Origin: Pleurocapsa sp. MO_226.B13
Lineage (GTDB): Bacteria; Cyanobacteriota; Cyanobacteriia; Cyanobacteriales; Xenococcaceae
Direction of reading: 5' to 3'
Length of the DNA stretch: 19,718 nucleotides
Assembly: GCA_030064795.1 (NCBI GenBank)
Contig: JASJEI010000315.1
Coordinates: 1 to 19,718 of the forward strand
The notes beneath the pieces were generated by a model. The model was not told the origin of the DNA. It did no database searches and saw only the letters and a list, made by a program, of their open reading frames with translations. Numbering within the stretch: the stretch's first letter is position 1; each line of letters starts with the position of its first letter. The translations under genes and the position numbers were made by a program. This document shows, one piece after another, positions 8,607-17,056 of this stretch.

Positions 8607-9647
8607 CTATTCAAGAGAAATATTATGAATCACCATTTTGGGGCCTCTGGCATAATCGCGATCGCTACCGTATTTATCATTAGTTACTAAAGTCAAAGAA
8701 TTAGCTTGGGGTGAAATGCGACCGAGAAAGACAAACTTTCCCGTCAAGGTTTGTCCTGGGGGAATTTTTACTTCGGGGTTTTGGGGAAGAGTAGCTAGAT
8801 GGTAAACATTGCCTAGATTGTCTCGTAGTAGAAAATCTCTGCTTTGATTTAAGACAATTTCATTTTTATAACCATTAGTCACGCTGAGATCGGCAACTAT
8901 ACTGTCATCTCTAAAAGAAATGGTTTTCAGTTGCAACACCGAACCATTGGGATGATTAATTTGTTGTTCGATAGTTTGACTGGGAGGCAGGGAATTAGTG
9001 CTATTTGTCGCTATTTCAGGTGATTCGATTGTCTCGCTACTCTCCGATCGTACTGCTATCGGTTCGCTCGCTGGGTTTGATTCTACAGGAATAGGTGAAA
9101 TAACCATTTTCGGTCGAGTAGCATAATCAGCATCAAGACCGTATTTATCGTTGGTAGCTAAAGTTAAGGAATCAGCTTGGGGTGAAATGCGACCGAGAAA
9201 GACAAATTTTCCCGTCAGTGTTTGTCCTGGGGGAATTTTTACTTCGGGGTTTTGGGGAAGAGTAGCTAGATTATAAATATTACCTAGATTATCTCGCAAC
9301 CGCATATCTCTATGGTTATTCAGACGAATTTCGTTTTTGTAACCATTGGTAATCGCTAAATCGGCAACAATATTATCTTCTTGAAAAGAGATTTTGTTGA
9401 GTCTGATTACCGAACCATTGGCGTGATTGACTTGTAAATCTAGAGTGCGATCGCTAGGTAAATCAACTCGATTATTTACTAGTCGATCGCGGTTATTTTG
9501 CCCTGGTTGCTTATCAGTTAAGGGAATATCGGCGATCGCTAGATAAGGATAACTGGTATTAGTATTGTTTTGAGTGCCTTCGTTGGTAACTAAGGTCAGT
9601 AATTGGGCATTAGGGGCAATTCTACAAAGCTCATTTGGTCTTAACAA
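8607..9647 (-). pseudogene. 5'-truncated repeat protein with Ig-like/DUF4352-like units
   Basis: The readable frame encodes two full units of about 118 residues, offset by 157: residues ~70-187 and ~227-344 (TLxxQxNHxNGSV, ITNGYKNEI, LRDNLGN, LPQNPEVKIPPGQTLTGKF). They are separated by a Ser/Glu-rich linker. The first residues (RIAPNAQLLTLVTNE, 9-23) match the tail of the same unit (RISPQADSLTLATND, 153-167). An earlier unit has therefore lost its front two thirds, along with any signal peptide. The break is at about 9624, where IS200-type DNA begins; a TTG inside the IS at 9647 is the only upstream start. The beta-rich, low-charge units look extracytoplasmic. The function is unknown. Translation of the fragment is doubtful. 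Confidence 0.72.
8703..9270 (-). repeat. Near-identical 97-bp direct repeat inside the repeat-protein gene
   Basis: Positions 8703-8799 and 9174-9270 (offset 471 bases, exactly 157 codons) differ at only three of 97 bases. The surrounding parts of the same protein units differ much more. This points to a recent local gene conversion or partial tandem duplication. Confidence 0.85.
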
Positions 9648-9991
9648 CCAAATACAGGCGTCAAGTATTTACTGGGGCAATGGTTAAAAGGCTATCTGAA
9701 ATTTTTTCAGATTTGTGCGAGAAGTGGGACTGTAAGATAATTGAGTTTAACGGCGAGGATAATCATGTCCATTTGCTTTTCCAGTACTATCCTCAAATGG
9801 AACTTCCAAAATTTATCAACAATATTAAATCTGTTACTAGTAGAAGACTGAGAAAAGAATTTGCTGAAGAGATCAATAAGGTTTATTGGAAGCAAGTACT
9901 TTGGAATGAATCGTATTTTATCGCTTCCTGTGGAGGGGTCACTATATCGAGCCTCAAAAAATATATTGAAGGGCAAAATACTCCAGATTAA
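9626..9991 (+). pseudogene. tnpA: IS200/IS605 TnpA transposase, 5' truncated
   Basis: A Y1-type HUH single-strand transposase. The retained frame starts at about KAHLVLTTKYRRQVF and keeps the HUH pair in DNHVHLLFQYYP and the nucleophile Tyr in SLKKYIEGQ, plus the family motifs KFINNIKSVTSRRL, VYWKQVLWNESYFIAS and CGGVT. Intact relatives are about 135 residues long and carry roughly 20 more residues at the N-terminus. Here the frame runs into a TAG at 9611-9613 within the neighbouring gene, and the only start is a TTG at 9635. The truncation removes the first beta strand, so activity is unlikely even though the catalytic residues survive. The stop at 9989-9991 overlaps the stop of the opposing Uma2 frame. 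Confidence 0.85.
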
Positions 9992-10452
9992 GGCTTCCCG
10001 ACCAACCCTGCCCACCTTCTCATCCCGACACTCATGCTTCGCATAGAGTGCGGGGCTTCCCAGGCGGAAGCTAAATCATCAGTGGGAGATAGAAGCTCAA
10101 TGACAAAATCGGGGTCTATTGGAGCAAATTTTCTTTGTTGTTGTTCGCTCAGGCTATCCCATCTGTTTTTTTTAATCCAACTAACATCGGGAGAGCGTAT
10201 CGCATCGTTAGATAGTTTGAACCCAGTAGAAGAATCAAAAGTAACTCCCAATTTGGTTCTTGTGTTCCAAAGTTCTACTTGAAAAAATAACCTACCGTTC
10301 TTCCTTCCACTTTCGCTTCCTGTTGGCGACATAACAATTAACTTTCCTTGGGGGGTGGTTTCAAACCTAGTTTCGGGATTATCCGCGCACAACTTCTCCA
10401 AAATGCGATCGCTTATTTTGTCTGTAAAAGCAGAAATATCAATAGTAGTCAT
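9988..10452 (-). pseudogene. Uma2-family (DUF820) endonuclease, 3' end replaced by IS
   Basis: Codons 1-127 are a normal Uma2 start: the family's restriction-endonuclease-like fold with TTPQGKLIVMSPTGSESG, STGFKLSNDAIRSPDVSWI, NRWDSL and DPDFVIELLSPTDDL. In complete relatives this is followed by about 50-60 further residues, beginning with a KTLQEKM-like helix with conserved lysine. Here, after L127 (about 10072), the frame enters the IS right end and adds 27 unrelated residues ending VGKP. The gene therefore lost its tail by insertion. Uma2 proteins are abundant, often IS-associated cyanobacterial proteins of uncertain role. The ATG at 10452 is followed by a normal N-terminus, and a terminator belonging to the next gene lies just upstream. 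Confidence 0.85.
10029..10050 (+). repeat. IS200/IS605 right-end hairpin with bulged base
   Basis: The sequence cactc-atgc-ttc-gcat-a-gagtg folds into nine base pairs with a TTC loop and a single bulged A. This is the kind of subterminal imperfect palindrome that TnpA recognises on single-stranded DNA. A second short hairpin (gcttcc 10055-10060, ggaagc 10066-10071) follows at the boundary. Confidence 0.75.
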
Positions 10453-10474
10453 GGTAGTTATTTAAATAAAAAAA

Positions 10475-10498
10475 AGTTCCAGCACGACAACTGGAACT
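10475..10498 (-). terminator. Rho-independent terminator of the ferrochelatase-family gene
   Basis: An eight-base perfect stem (agttccag / ctggaact) with an eight-base loop. Read on the minus strand it is followed directly by an uninterrupted T-run and TATTT. It lies 21 bases past the stop at 10520 and before the Uma2 start at 10452, so it separates the two minus-strand genes. Confidence 0.88.
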
Positions 10499-10519
10499 AA
10501 AACTTTTCTAAAATTTTAA

Positions 10520-11671
10520 TTAATGATGGTGATGATGGTGATGAGCGGCTTGAGCTTTGGCTAATTGAGGATTGACCGATACGCCAGATGCTGCCAGCAA
10601 CGCTTCAATTTCGGGGTTTGCCCACTCTGCTGCCATGTGCAGAAATTCAGGATGACTGTTGACGCAGGGCATCCGAATAAAGGTAACGTCGGAGTGTTTG
10701 TGCTGGAGATGATGAATGATATGGTCTACATCCAACAGAGTTTCGTGGTTTTCAGTAGCAAAGCCAATGGGCATCATCACTATAGAAGTTGCTCCCAATT
10801 CAATCAGGTTTTGGGCTGCTAACTTGACATTGGGCTGTGTCCATTCAATTAGAGGGGTATCGTGATTGAGCCAGCCAACAGAAATCAGAGGATATTTAGC
10901 AATTAGTTCTTCTCTGACTAATTCGTATAAAGCTTGGCTTTCATCGATGCCAGAAGTAAATCCCTTAGCCTTGTGAGGACAGCCATGATTCATCAGAATA
11001 ATACCGATTTGGGAAGCTAGATGTCCTTGGGCTAATTCCGCTTCGATTTTTTCTTCGACCATTTTTGCCAGGAGTTTAATGTAGTCTGGCTTATTAAAGA
11101 AAGAAGGGATGTAGCGAGAACTCTTTAACCAATGGGAATCACCATCTGCCTGTTGCGCTAAGGCTTTGTTAACCTGTTCGACTGCGATACCGCTGGTAAA
11201 AATAGAATCGACCACCAATAAAGGATAGATGAGAATCTTATCAAATCCTTGCTCTTTAATTTCGGCCAATACCTGTTTGGGTAGATAGGGCGCGCAGAAG
11301 TTGAACGCCTTAAACACTTTGACCTTTTCTCCCCAAGTTGCCTGTAGTTCTTTTTCAATTCCCGCTCTTTGTTCTTCAAAAATAGCGTTGTGGGGGGAGA
11401 TAAAGTTGTTGTGCTGGTGACTCCATTCGTGGAGGTCAAAAATTGCCAACAATTTGGCGATCGCCGGATAAATCCAGGTAGGTACGGGGGCAAATTTAGC
11501 AGTTAAAAGATTTAGAGCCTGTTCGTTATAGTTGGCAAAGTCTTCGTAGCTTTCTACTTCACCGTAACCCATGAGCAGCACCACAACGCGATCGCTTTTG
11601 TTAGTTTCTGATTCGTGATGATGATGATGTTCGTGGGCTGTAGATGTAGATTGATGAGAAATTGTTACCAC
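10520..11671 (-). CDS. Ferrochelatase-family protein with polyhistidine at both ends
   Basis: A 383-residue class II chelatase of the HemH superfamily. Domain 1 begins VVVLLMGYGEVESYEDF. The middle has ILIYPLLVVDSIFTSG. The catalytic histidine equivalent is H229 in LMNHGCPH. The conserved acid motif is FATENHETLLDVD with E310, matching the FVSxHxExL pattern of HemH. It lacks the chlorophyll-binding-like C-terminal helix of the standard cyanobacterial HemH. Instead the C-terminus is seven consecutive histidines (377-383), and the N-terminus carries HEHHHHH (13-19). Comparable His-rich tails are known in CbiX-type cobalt chelatases, so the metal may be iron, cobalt or nickel; the tetrapyrrole substrate is not determinable. 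The GTG start at 11671 is supported by AAGGAAG eight bases upstream. It is monocistronic with its own terminator. Confidence 0.85.
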   Translation of the reverse strand: MVTISHQSTSTAHEHHHHHESETNKSDRVVVLLMGYGEVESYEDFANYNEQALNLLTAKFAPVPTWIYPAIAKLLAIFDLHEWSHQHNNFISPHNAIFEEQRAGIEKELQATWGEKVKVFKAFNFCAPYLPKQVLAEIKEQGFDKILIYPLLVVDSIFTSGIAVEQVNKALAQQADGDSHWLKSSRYIPSFFNKPDYIKLLAKMVEEKIEAELAQGHLASQIGIILMNHGCPHKAKGFTSGIDESQALYELVREELIAKYPLISVGWLNHDTPLIEWTQPNVKLAAQNLIELGATSIVMMPIGFATENHETLLDVDHIIHHLQHKHSDVTFIRMPCVNSHPEFLHMAAEWANPEIEALLAASGVSVNPQLAKAQAAHHHHHHH

Positions 11672-12022
11672 TTGCTACTTCCTTAAATTATGTATAAGTT
11701 TAACTATGAATCGGATTTAGAAGAAATATAGGTTTTATTTTGCCAGAATCAGCCAAAATCCAAGTTCTTTACAAGGATTAAGCTAGCACTCGCTTTGGGC
11801 AGATATCTCTATAAGTTCCAAAAATTAATATTTAGCAGCAAAAATTAAACTATATATGTATCAAATTATCAAACCGAACTCAATTTTTCTAAACAACTGC
11901 TAACGATGATTAAGAACTATAGAAAATAATAAAATCTGCGTTTCCTGACATTTAATCTTTAGGTAACGTTGGTATTAAAGTCAGGTTATCGATCTCTTAA
12001 AGAATTTGAAGAGGATAAAATT
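11672..12022. other. Divergent intergenic region, 351 bp
   Basis: AT-rich spacer between the ferrochelatase-family gene (minus) and the small membrane protein (plus). It must contain promoters for both. I see no hairpin, repeat or coding frame that I can support. The ORF-like extension of the small gene to a GTG at 11969 has no ribosome binding site. Confidence 0.5.
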
Positions 12023-12175
12023 ATGAAAAGCATGATTTGGCATCCCGAAGAAAAAGATTCTCAAGTAAACGAATATTTAGAAAGAGCTAACCACGCCCCC
12101 TATCCAGCGATCGCGGGAATATTATTGTTGGGTTGTTGTATTTTTACTGTTGCTATCTTATTTGCAATGGTATAG
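12023..12175 (+). CDS. Small single-pass membrane protein, 50 residues
   Basis: A short gene with a good translation signal: GAGGA at 12011-12015, seven bases before the ATG at 12023. The 50-residue product has a charged N-terminal half (MKSMIWHPEEKDSQVNEYLE, then RANHAP) and a single hydrophobic segment from about residue 28 to the end (AIAGILLLGCCIFTVAILFA). The C-terminus is essentially at the membrane surface, as in accessory subunits of membrane complexes. It lacks the chlorophyll-binding motif of high-light-inducible proteins. I do not recognise the family. It is flanked by spacers and looks monocistronic. An in-frame GTG at 11969 would add 18 residues but has no binding site, so I chose the ATG. 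Confidence 0.7.
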   Translation: MKSMIWHPEEKDSQVNEYLERANHAPYPAIAGILLLGCCIFTVAILFAMV

Positions 12176-12234
12176 CACTCGAACAATACTAGCAAATTTA
12201 AGATCAAACATACATAGCAATCGGCGTTCGCTCC

Positions 12235-12303
12235 GTAAGAATCTTCTGGATCGGATATCATTAGTCCTTTGTCCTTTGTCCTTTGTCCTTTGTTGATTCT
12301 TAC
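12235..12303. repeat. Heptamer STRR (gtccttt)x4 inside a 9-bp inverted repeat
   Basis: Four perfect copies of gtccttt occupy 12264-12291. They are bracketed by gtaagaatc (12235-12243) and gattcttac (12295-12303), a perfect 9-base inverted repeat. Heptanucleotide tandem repeats between genes are a known cyanobacterial feature (STRR sequences). The rest of the 324-base spacer 12176-12499 has no gene I can support. Confidence 0.85.
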
Positions 12304-12430
12304 AGATGATTCCTGATTGCTGTCTTGCTTTGGGAGCAAATATCTGAGCGATATGGAGTCCTAAAGTATTTTTTTGTTTAATTATAATTTAGGACAATTT
12401 TATTCTAACTGTGAGAATTATTGACTTATG

Positions 12431-12479
12431 GTCATTAGTCATTAGTCATTAGTCATTAGTCATTAGTCCTTGGTCATTG
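12431..12479. repeat. Heptamer STRR (gtcatta)x5 plus two degenerate units
   Basis: Five perfect gtcatta units (12431-12465) followed by gtccttg and gtcattg. The array ends 20 bases before the glycosyltransferase ATG, so it lies in that gene's leader and could vary in copy number between strains. Confidence 0.9.
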
Positions 12480-12499
12480 GTTAGATTAGCGAAGTAAAG

Positions 12500-13642
12500 A
12501 TGAAAATTGCGATTAATGGAACTTATATTCAAGAGCAAGCCAGTGGTTTAGGAGTAGTAACTGATAACTTGATTGCTGAGTTGATGAATTGTGAACCAGA
12601 ACAAGGATTTAACTTTGCTCTTTATTCTCATGCCGATCGCTTAAAAAAGCGATATCGAGATCGTGTTGTCTCTCTAACTGCTGCTCTGTCTCCCGATCGC
12701 GGTTTCCCAGGACACATCAAACGTTTGCTTTGGTATCAGACTATTCTTAATTGGCAACTACAACGTCACAAGATCGCTTTATTTTTTTCTCCCGCATCGG
12801 AGGGAACGATCTTTCCTAGCGTTCCCCAGATTATTACCGTTCACGACCTCATTCCTTTAAAATATCCAGAATTAAGTCCAAAGTGGCAATACTATTATCG
12901 CTACATTTTACCTGCAATCCTCAAGCAGTGCTGTAAGATTATCTGTATTTCCCAACATACCAAAAAGGATTTAATTACAAGTTATCAACTCGATCCAGAC
13001 TCAATTCAGGTTGTCTACAACGGGTACGATCGCGATTTATTTTTCCCTCAACCGAATCGAAAAATCCTGGAAAAGTATAACTTAGAGCGGTATCTACTTT
13101 ACGTCGGGGATATGCGATTTTACAAAAATCTCGATCGTTGTTTAGCAGCTTTTGACCGTTTACCCTGTAAAGATTGCCAGTTTGTCATTACTGGAAAAAA
13201 AGACGATTTTTTTTACCCCGAAATCAAACGCCAAACCGAGCAACTAGCAGCTAAAGAGCGGATCGTTTTTTTAGATTACGTACCTACTGCTGACTTACCT
13301 GGTTTGTATTCGATGGCGCAGGGTTTGGTTTTTGCCTCTCTTTACGAAGGATTTGGACTCCCAGTCCTAGAAGCAATGGCCTGTGGATGTCCTGTAATTG
13401 CTGCCAATTGTACCTCTATACCTGAAGTTGGTGGCGACAGCGTACTTTATATCGATCCTTACGATGTAGACAGTATTGCCAGAGCAATGTATCAAATCTT
13501 AACCGATGCTCAACTACGCGATCGCTTGAGCGAGCGAGGAAAACAAAGAGCCAAACTATTTAGCTGGAACAAGACAGCTAGAGGTGTTCTACAGGTATTT
13601 GAAGACATAATTAGCAATCGCTATACTCATCCAATTAATTGA
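12500..13642 (+). CDS. Glycosyltransferase family 4 (GT1-fold group)
   Basis: A 380-residue GT-B retaining glycosyltransferase, probably cytoplasmic or membrane-peripheral. The N-terminal Rossmann domain starts [20 protein letters not shown] with the acceptor-side Gly loop, and includes [13 protein letters not shown] (113-124) and [10 protein letters not shown]. The donor-binding half holds [24 protein letters not shown] (199-211) and [19 protein letters not shown] (282-300). The last contains the EX7E pair E283/E291. Proteins of this length and pattern transfer mannosyl, glucosyl or rhamnosyl groups in polysaccharide or glycolipid synthesis. The sugar and acceptor cannot be assigned, and no other polysaccharide genes are present. 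The start is the ATG before the conserved MKIAING; the leader has a weak purine stretch (GAAG) and a heptamer repeat. Heptamer-type repeats also follow the gene. Confidence 0.9.
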   Translation: MKIAINGTYIQEQASGLGVVTDNLIAELMNCEPEQGFNFALYSHADRLKKRYRDRVVSLTAALSPDRGFPGHIKRLLWYQTILNWQLQRHKIALFFSPASEGTIFPSVPQIITVHDLIPLKYPELSPKWQYYYRYILPAILKQCCKIICISQHTKKDLITSYQLDPDSIQVVYNGYDRDLFFPQPNRKILEKYNLERYLLYVGDMRFYKNLDRCLAAFDRLPCKDCQFVITGKKDDFFYPEIKRQTEQLAAKERIVFLDYVPTADLPGLYSMAQGLVFASLYEGFGLPVLEAMACGCPVIAANCTSIPEVGGDSVLYIDPYDVDSIARAMYQILTDAQLRDRLSERGKQRAKLFSWNKTARGVLQVFEDIISNRYTHPIN

Positions 13643-13660
13643 CATAACTAAAAACTAACT

Positions 13661-13679
13661 CCGAATTCCGAATTCCGAA
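13661..13679. repeat. Short heptamer repeat (ccgaatt) after the glycosyltransferase
   Basis: Two and a half copies of ccgaatt, a third STRR-like heptamer array in about 1.4 kb. Downstream, 13794-13820 has degenerate caatgac/accaatgac units of similar style. Confidence 0.7.
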
Positions 13680-13840
13680 CTTATATACAGCATTTATTTT
13701 GGTATTTCACATAAAAATTTGGTTTGGCTTCTTAACTAGTACTGATATACTATAAAAATCAATTCTAAGTTGGATGGCAATAGTTGCCAATGACGGACAA
13801 CCAATGACAAACGAGCAAAAACAAATTGCAAATTTTCCAA

Positions 13841-14239
13841 TTATGTTTTATTGATTAAAGAAACGATTTGTTGAATAAATGCCTCGTGGTCAACTACTGG
13901 TTTAGAAATATAGCCATCGGCCCCACTTTGCTTGAGGAAGTTTTCGCGATCGCCTTCCATAGCGTGAGCGGTGACTAAGATGACGGGTAAATCGGCAGTT
14001 TTTGAATCTGCTTTAAGCATTTGGGTAATTTTAATCCCATCAACGGGTTTACCTTGATAAATGCTATTGGCAAGGGCAACATCCATTAAAATGGCATCTA
14101 TTTCGCCAGATCGAGCTAATTGCATGACTTCATCGACAATTTCTGTCCCTTTGACTTGCAAACCGCCTCTTTTTGTTAGTATTTTGGAAAAAACCCGCAG
14201 ATTGATCGGATCGTCTTCTACAATCAAAACCGTTGTCAT
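13841..14239 (-). CDS. Single-domain response regulator (CheY-like)
   Basis: A 132-residue stand-alone receiver domain without an output domain. It has the acidic pocket E8-D9-D10 (VEDDPIN), the phospho-accepting D53 in AILMDVAL, T90 in VILVTAHAM and K113 in GYISKPV, so all residues needed for phosphotransfer are present. The DPINLRVF motif after the acidic pair resembles receivers that follow hybrid histidine kinases. Compared with CheY there are a few extra residues between D53 and GIKITQML (ANSIYQGKPVD). It likely shuttles phosphate or acts by protein contact. No histidine kinase or phosphotransfer gene is in the window, so its partner is unknown. The ATG at 14239 has no strong Shine-Dalgarno sequence. 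It is divergent from the topoisomerase gene with a 230-base spacer. Confidence 0.92.
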   Translation of the reverse strand: MTTVLIVEDDPINLRVFSKILTKRGGLQVKGTEIVDEVMQLARSGEIDAILMDVALANSIYQGKPVDGIKITQMLKADSKTADLPVILVTAHAMEGDRENFLKQSGADGYISKPVVDHEAFIQQIVSLINKT

Positions 14240-14469
14240 AGATGTTACTCAAGATGTTGTTGAATGAAAGCAACTAGATGTTTAAAATAACGAGAACCAA
14301 AAATTATTAGGGTAAAAATCTCCTATTGTTATTGTGATTCATAAAATTCAGATAGCACAGCATAACACTTATAGGGCAAGATTACGCTATATTTTTATAC
14401 TCTATATTATTTCCCCAAAGCTCGATTGTATTTTTGGCATATTTCCCTTAATTTCTGGAGATTTTTTGA

Positions 14470-16995
14470 ATGGCACAGCAGCTTAACTTATTAGGAAATG
14501 GTCAAATCATTCCTACTCCTCTTCACCAAGAAATGGAGAGATCGTATCTTGAATATGCAATGAGCGTAATTGTCGGGAGAGCCTTACCCGACGTAAGAGA
14601 CGGATTAAAACCCGTACATCGACGTATTTTGTATGCGATGTATGAGTTAGGATTAACTCCAGATCGTCCCTATCGTAAATGCGCCCGCGTGGTGGGGGAT
14701 GTTTTGGGTAAATATCATCCCCACGGCGATCAATCAGTATATGACGCTTTGGTACGTTTGGTACAGAGTTTTTCGACTCGTTATCCTTTACTGGATGGTC
14801 ATGGCAATTTTGGTTCGGTAGACAACGACCCTCCAGCAGCGATGCGCTACACCGAAACTAGACTCGCTCCTGTAGCTTTTGAAGCGATGCTAACGGAGAT
14901 TGGTGAAGCGACGGTTAACTACAGCAACAATTTTGACAACTCTCAAACCGAACCAGTTGTCTTACCCGTCCAACTCCCGATTTTACTTCTCAATGGTTGC
15001 TCTGGTATTGCGGTGGGAATGGCGACCAATATTCCACCACACAATCTAGGGGAAATTGTTAATAGTTTAATTGCTTTAATCGATCGCCCGAACATTTCTG
15101 ATGAAAAACTTTGGGAATTAGTCCCTGGCCCTGACTTTCCTACAGGTGGAGAAATAGTCGAAGTCAAAGGAATTCACGATGCCTATCGCACGGGACGAGG
15201 CATCATTAAGATGCGGGGTATAGCTCAAATCGAAAGAATAGCTACAGGGAAAAAACGCCGTCGCGAAAAAAAAGCTATTATTATTACTGAATTACCCTAT
15301 CAGGTAAATAAAGCAGGGTGGATCGAAAAAGTTGCCGATTTAGTTAACCAAGGCAGAATAGAAGGCATTTCTGATATCCGCGATGAAAGCGATCGCAGTG
15401 GAATGCGGGTGGTAATCGAACTCAAAAAAGATGCCACCGCTCAAAAAGTTTTGCATCAGCTATATCGTCAGACCGCCCTACAAAGCAATTTTGGGACGAT
15501 TTTGCTGGCATTGGTGGATAATAAGCCAGTTCAGCTACCCTTGCGCGGTATTCTCGAAGAATTTCTCAAATTTCGCGAAGTCACCCTCAGAAGGCAATAT
15601 AGCCACGAACTAGAACAAGCCAATCAAAGATTGCATTTGGTAGAAGGTTTATTGTTGGCTTTAAACAAAATTGATGCAGTCATCGAGATTTTGCGTCATG
15701 CTCCTGATGGTACTACAGCAAAAATACGCCTTCAAGAAGAATTAGACCTATCTCCAAATCAAGGAGATTCGATTTTGGCAATGCCCATGCGTCGTCTGAC
15801 TGGTTTAGAAAAACAAAAACTAGAAACTGAATTAGCAGATCTGCAAGAGCGTATTGCCGAGTTAAATAAGGTGTTGGAAGACCGTCATGAATTGATGAAG
15901 TCTCTCAAAAAAGAACTACGTTCCCTCAAGCGTAAATTTGGCGATGAACGTCGCACCCGTATTGCCAATGTAACAATAGATGAGTCGAGCAAGCAGCAAG
16001 TAACTGAGAAAAAATCTACCAGTCAGAAAAAAGCAGCTAAAAAAGACCCTGCACTGACTGTATCTCCGACTTTAACTTTTGAACGTTCCCCTCAAGCAAC
16101 TCTTCAAGTAACAGATTCTGGATGCGTCTATTGGCAAAATCCCGATCGCCATAGCGAAACTAATGCACCCAAAAAAGGTGAGGACTTCATACTGCATCAA
16201 GAAAAAATTGGCGATCGCGATAAACTAATTGTCGTCACCGACAGTGGCAAAGCCTATCCCGTGGCGATCGAGGAAATTCCTTCTAGTTTGGAAAGTATGG
16301 AATTACCAGCCGTAGAATTACTCTCAGCAGCAGCCCAGAGGGATGCCAACACTACCGTCGCTCATTTCTTCCTCCCCGAAAATCATCAGGATTTAGATTT
16401 AGTTTTACTTACAGAAAAAGGAATCGTCAAACGTCTAGAATCTACAGAATTAGATGCTTTGGGCAATCGCGGACTCGTGTTAGTCAAACTCAAAGATCAA
16501 GACATCCTCAAATATTTCTCTTTTGCTGCTGAAGGTCAAGAAATAGTTATTGCGACTACAGGGGGACGTATTTTACGCTTGCCAATTAATGACGCTCAAA
16601 TTCCAATCATGGGCAGAAACGCCCAAGGAAATCGAGTTATGCGCTTGAGATTAAAAGAAAGTTTGGTAGGCTGTAGTGTTGTTAGCCCTAAAGATTCTCT
16701 GGCGGTAATAACGCAACAAGGATTGGGTAAACGAATTCCCGTTAAATCCCTGAGACTGGGCAATCGTGGGGATATTGGCACTCAAGCAATTCAATTTACC
16801 AATAAAGAAGATCTGCTAGCGGGAATTATTGCCACAACAGATCGGGAAAACATTATTTTGACCACCAGCATCGATCGCAGATTAATATTACCCGTAAGTA
16901 GTCTCAAGCTAGCTGATAAAAACAGCACGGGAGAAGCAATTGGCAAACTTAAACCCAATGAAACTATTACAGGCATTTATTCCTTTGATGAGTAA
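14470..16995 (+). CDS. Type IIA topoisomerase subunit A (GyrA/ParC-like)
   Basis: An 841-residue DNA breakage-reunion subunit acting with a GyrB/ParE partner. The N-terminal core is complete: [31 protein letters not shown] (24-54 region), the [21 protein letters not shown] with Q88 at the E. coli GyrA Ser83 position and D92 at Asp87, and the catalytic [11 protein letters not shown] with Y127. The tower and coiled coil end near 495. A Lys/Ser-rich linker (~505-528) precedes a C-terminal beta-propeller-like region ([40 protein letters not shown]). I find no canonical GyrA box (QRRGGKG), which is needed for DNA wrapping and negative supercoiling. This may therefore be the decatenating paralogue rather than gyrase proper. 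GGAG nine bases upstream supports the ATG. The gene appears monocistronic. Confidence 0.92.
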   Translation: MAQQLNLLGNGQIIPTPLHQEMERSYLEYAMSVIVGRALPDVRDGLKPVHRRILYAMYELGLTPDRPYRKCARVVGDVLGKYHPHGDQSVYDALVRLVQSFSTRYPLLDGHGNFGSVDNDPPAAMRYTETRLAPVAFEAMLTEIGEATVNYSNNFDNSQTEPVVLPVQLPILLLNGCSGIAVGMATNIPPHNLGEIVNSLIALIDRPNISDEKLWELVPGPDFPTGGEIVEVKGIHDAYRTGRGIIKMRGIAQIERIATGKKRRREKKAIIITELPYQVNKAGWIEKVADLVNQGRIEGISDIRDESDRSGMRVVIELKKDATAQKVLHQLYRQTALQSNFGTILLALVDNKPVQLPLRGILEEFLKFREVTLRRQYSHELEQANQRLHLVEGLLLALNKIDAVIEILRHAPDGTTAKIRLQEELDLSPNQGDSILAMPMRRLTGLEKQKLETELADLQERIAELNKVLEDRHELMKSLKKELRSLKRKFGDERRTRIANVTIDESSKQQVTEKKSTSQKKAAKKDPALTVSPTLTFERSPQATLQVTDSGCVYWQNPDRHSETNAPKKGEDFILHQEKIGDRDKLIVVTDSGKAYPVAIEEIPSSLESMELPAVELLSAAAQRDANTTVAHFFLPENHQDLDLVLLTEKGIVKRLESTELDALGNRGLVLVKLKDQDILKYFSFAAEGQEIVIATTGGRILRLPINDAQIPIMGRNAQGNRVMRLRLKESLVGCSVVSPKDSLAVITQQGLGKRIPVKSLRLGNRGDIGTQAIQFTNKEDLLAGIIATTDRENIILTTSIDRRLILPVSSLKLADKNSTGEAIGKLKPNETITGIYSFDE

Positions 16996-17025
16996 AATAG
17001 CTTAAGGATAGTTGAGAAGCTATTT
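16995..17025 (+). terminator. Possible weak terminator after the topoisomerase gene
   Basis: A perfect 9-base inverted repeat (aaatagctt 16995-17003, aagctattt 17017-17025) begins in the stop codon. The loop is 13 bases and no T-run follows, so it is at best a weak or mRNA-stabilising structure. Confidence 0.35.
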
Positions 17026-17056
17026 AACTTAATCGGAAAAGAAAATTCGGCTTGAT

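Larger units (their letters stand above)
9625..10071 (+). mobile_element. IS200/IS605-family element, left end deleted
   Basis: Contains a tnpA reading frame lacking its first ~20 codons, followed by about 80 bases of non-coding right end with a bulged hairpin (10029-10050). The left boundary is an abrupt junction with the repeat-protein gene near 9625. The right boundary is where the Uma2 gene sequence resumes, near 10071. No tnpB is present. The missing left end means the copy cannot transpose by itself. Confidence 0.8.

Noticed and set aside
9988..10071. C-terminal 27 residues of the Uma2 frame as genuine protein
   Set aside because: The DNA is the IS200/IS605 right end with its hairpins; similarity to Uma2 proteins stops before it.
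11780..11800. Possible CIRCE element (gcactc half-site)
   Set aside because: Only one half-site is present, without the inverted gagtgc at the right spacing, and the neighbours are not chaperone genes.
12264..12479. Tandem repeats as a CRISPR array
   Set aside because: Units are 7 bases with no spacers; these are STRR heptamers, and no cas genes are present.
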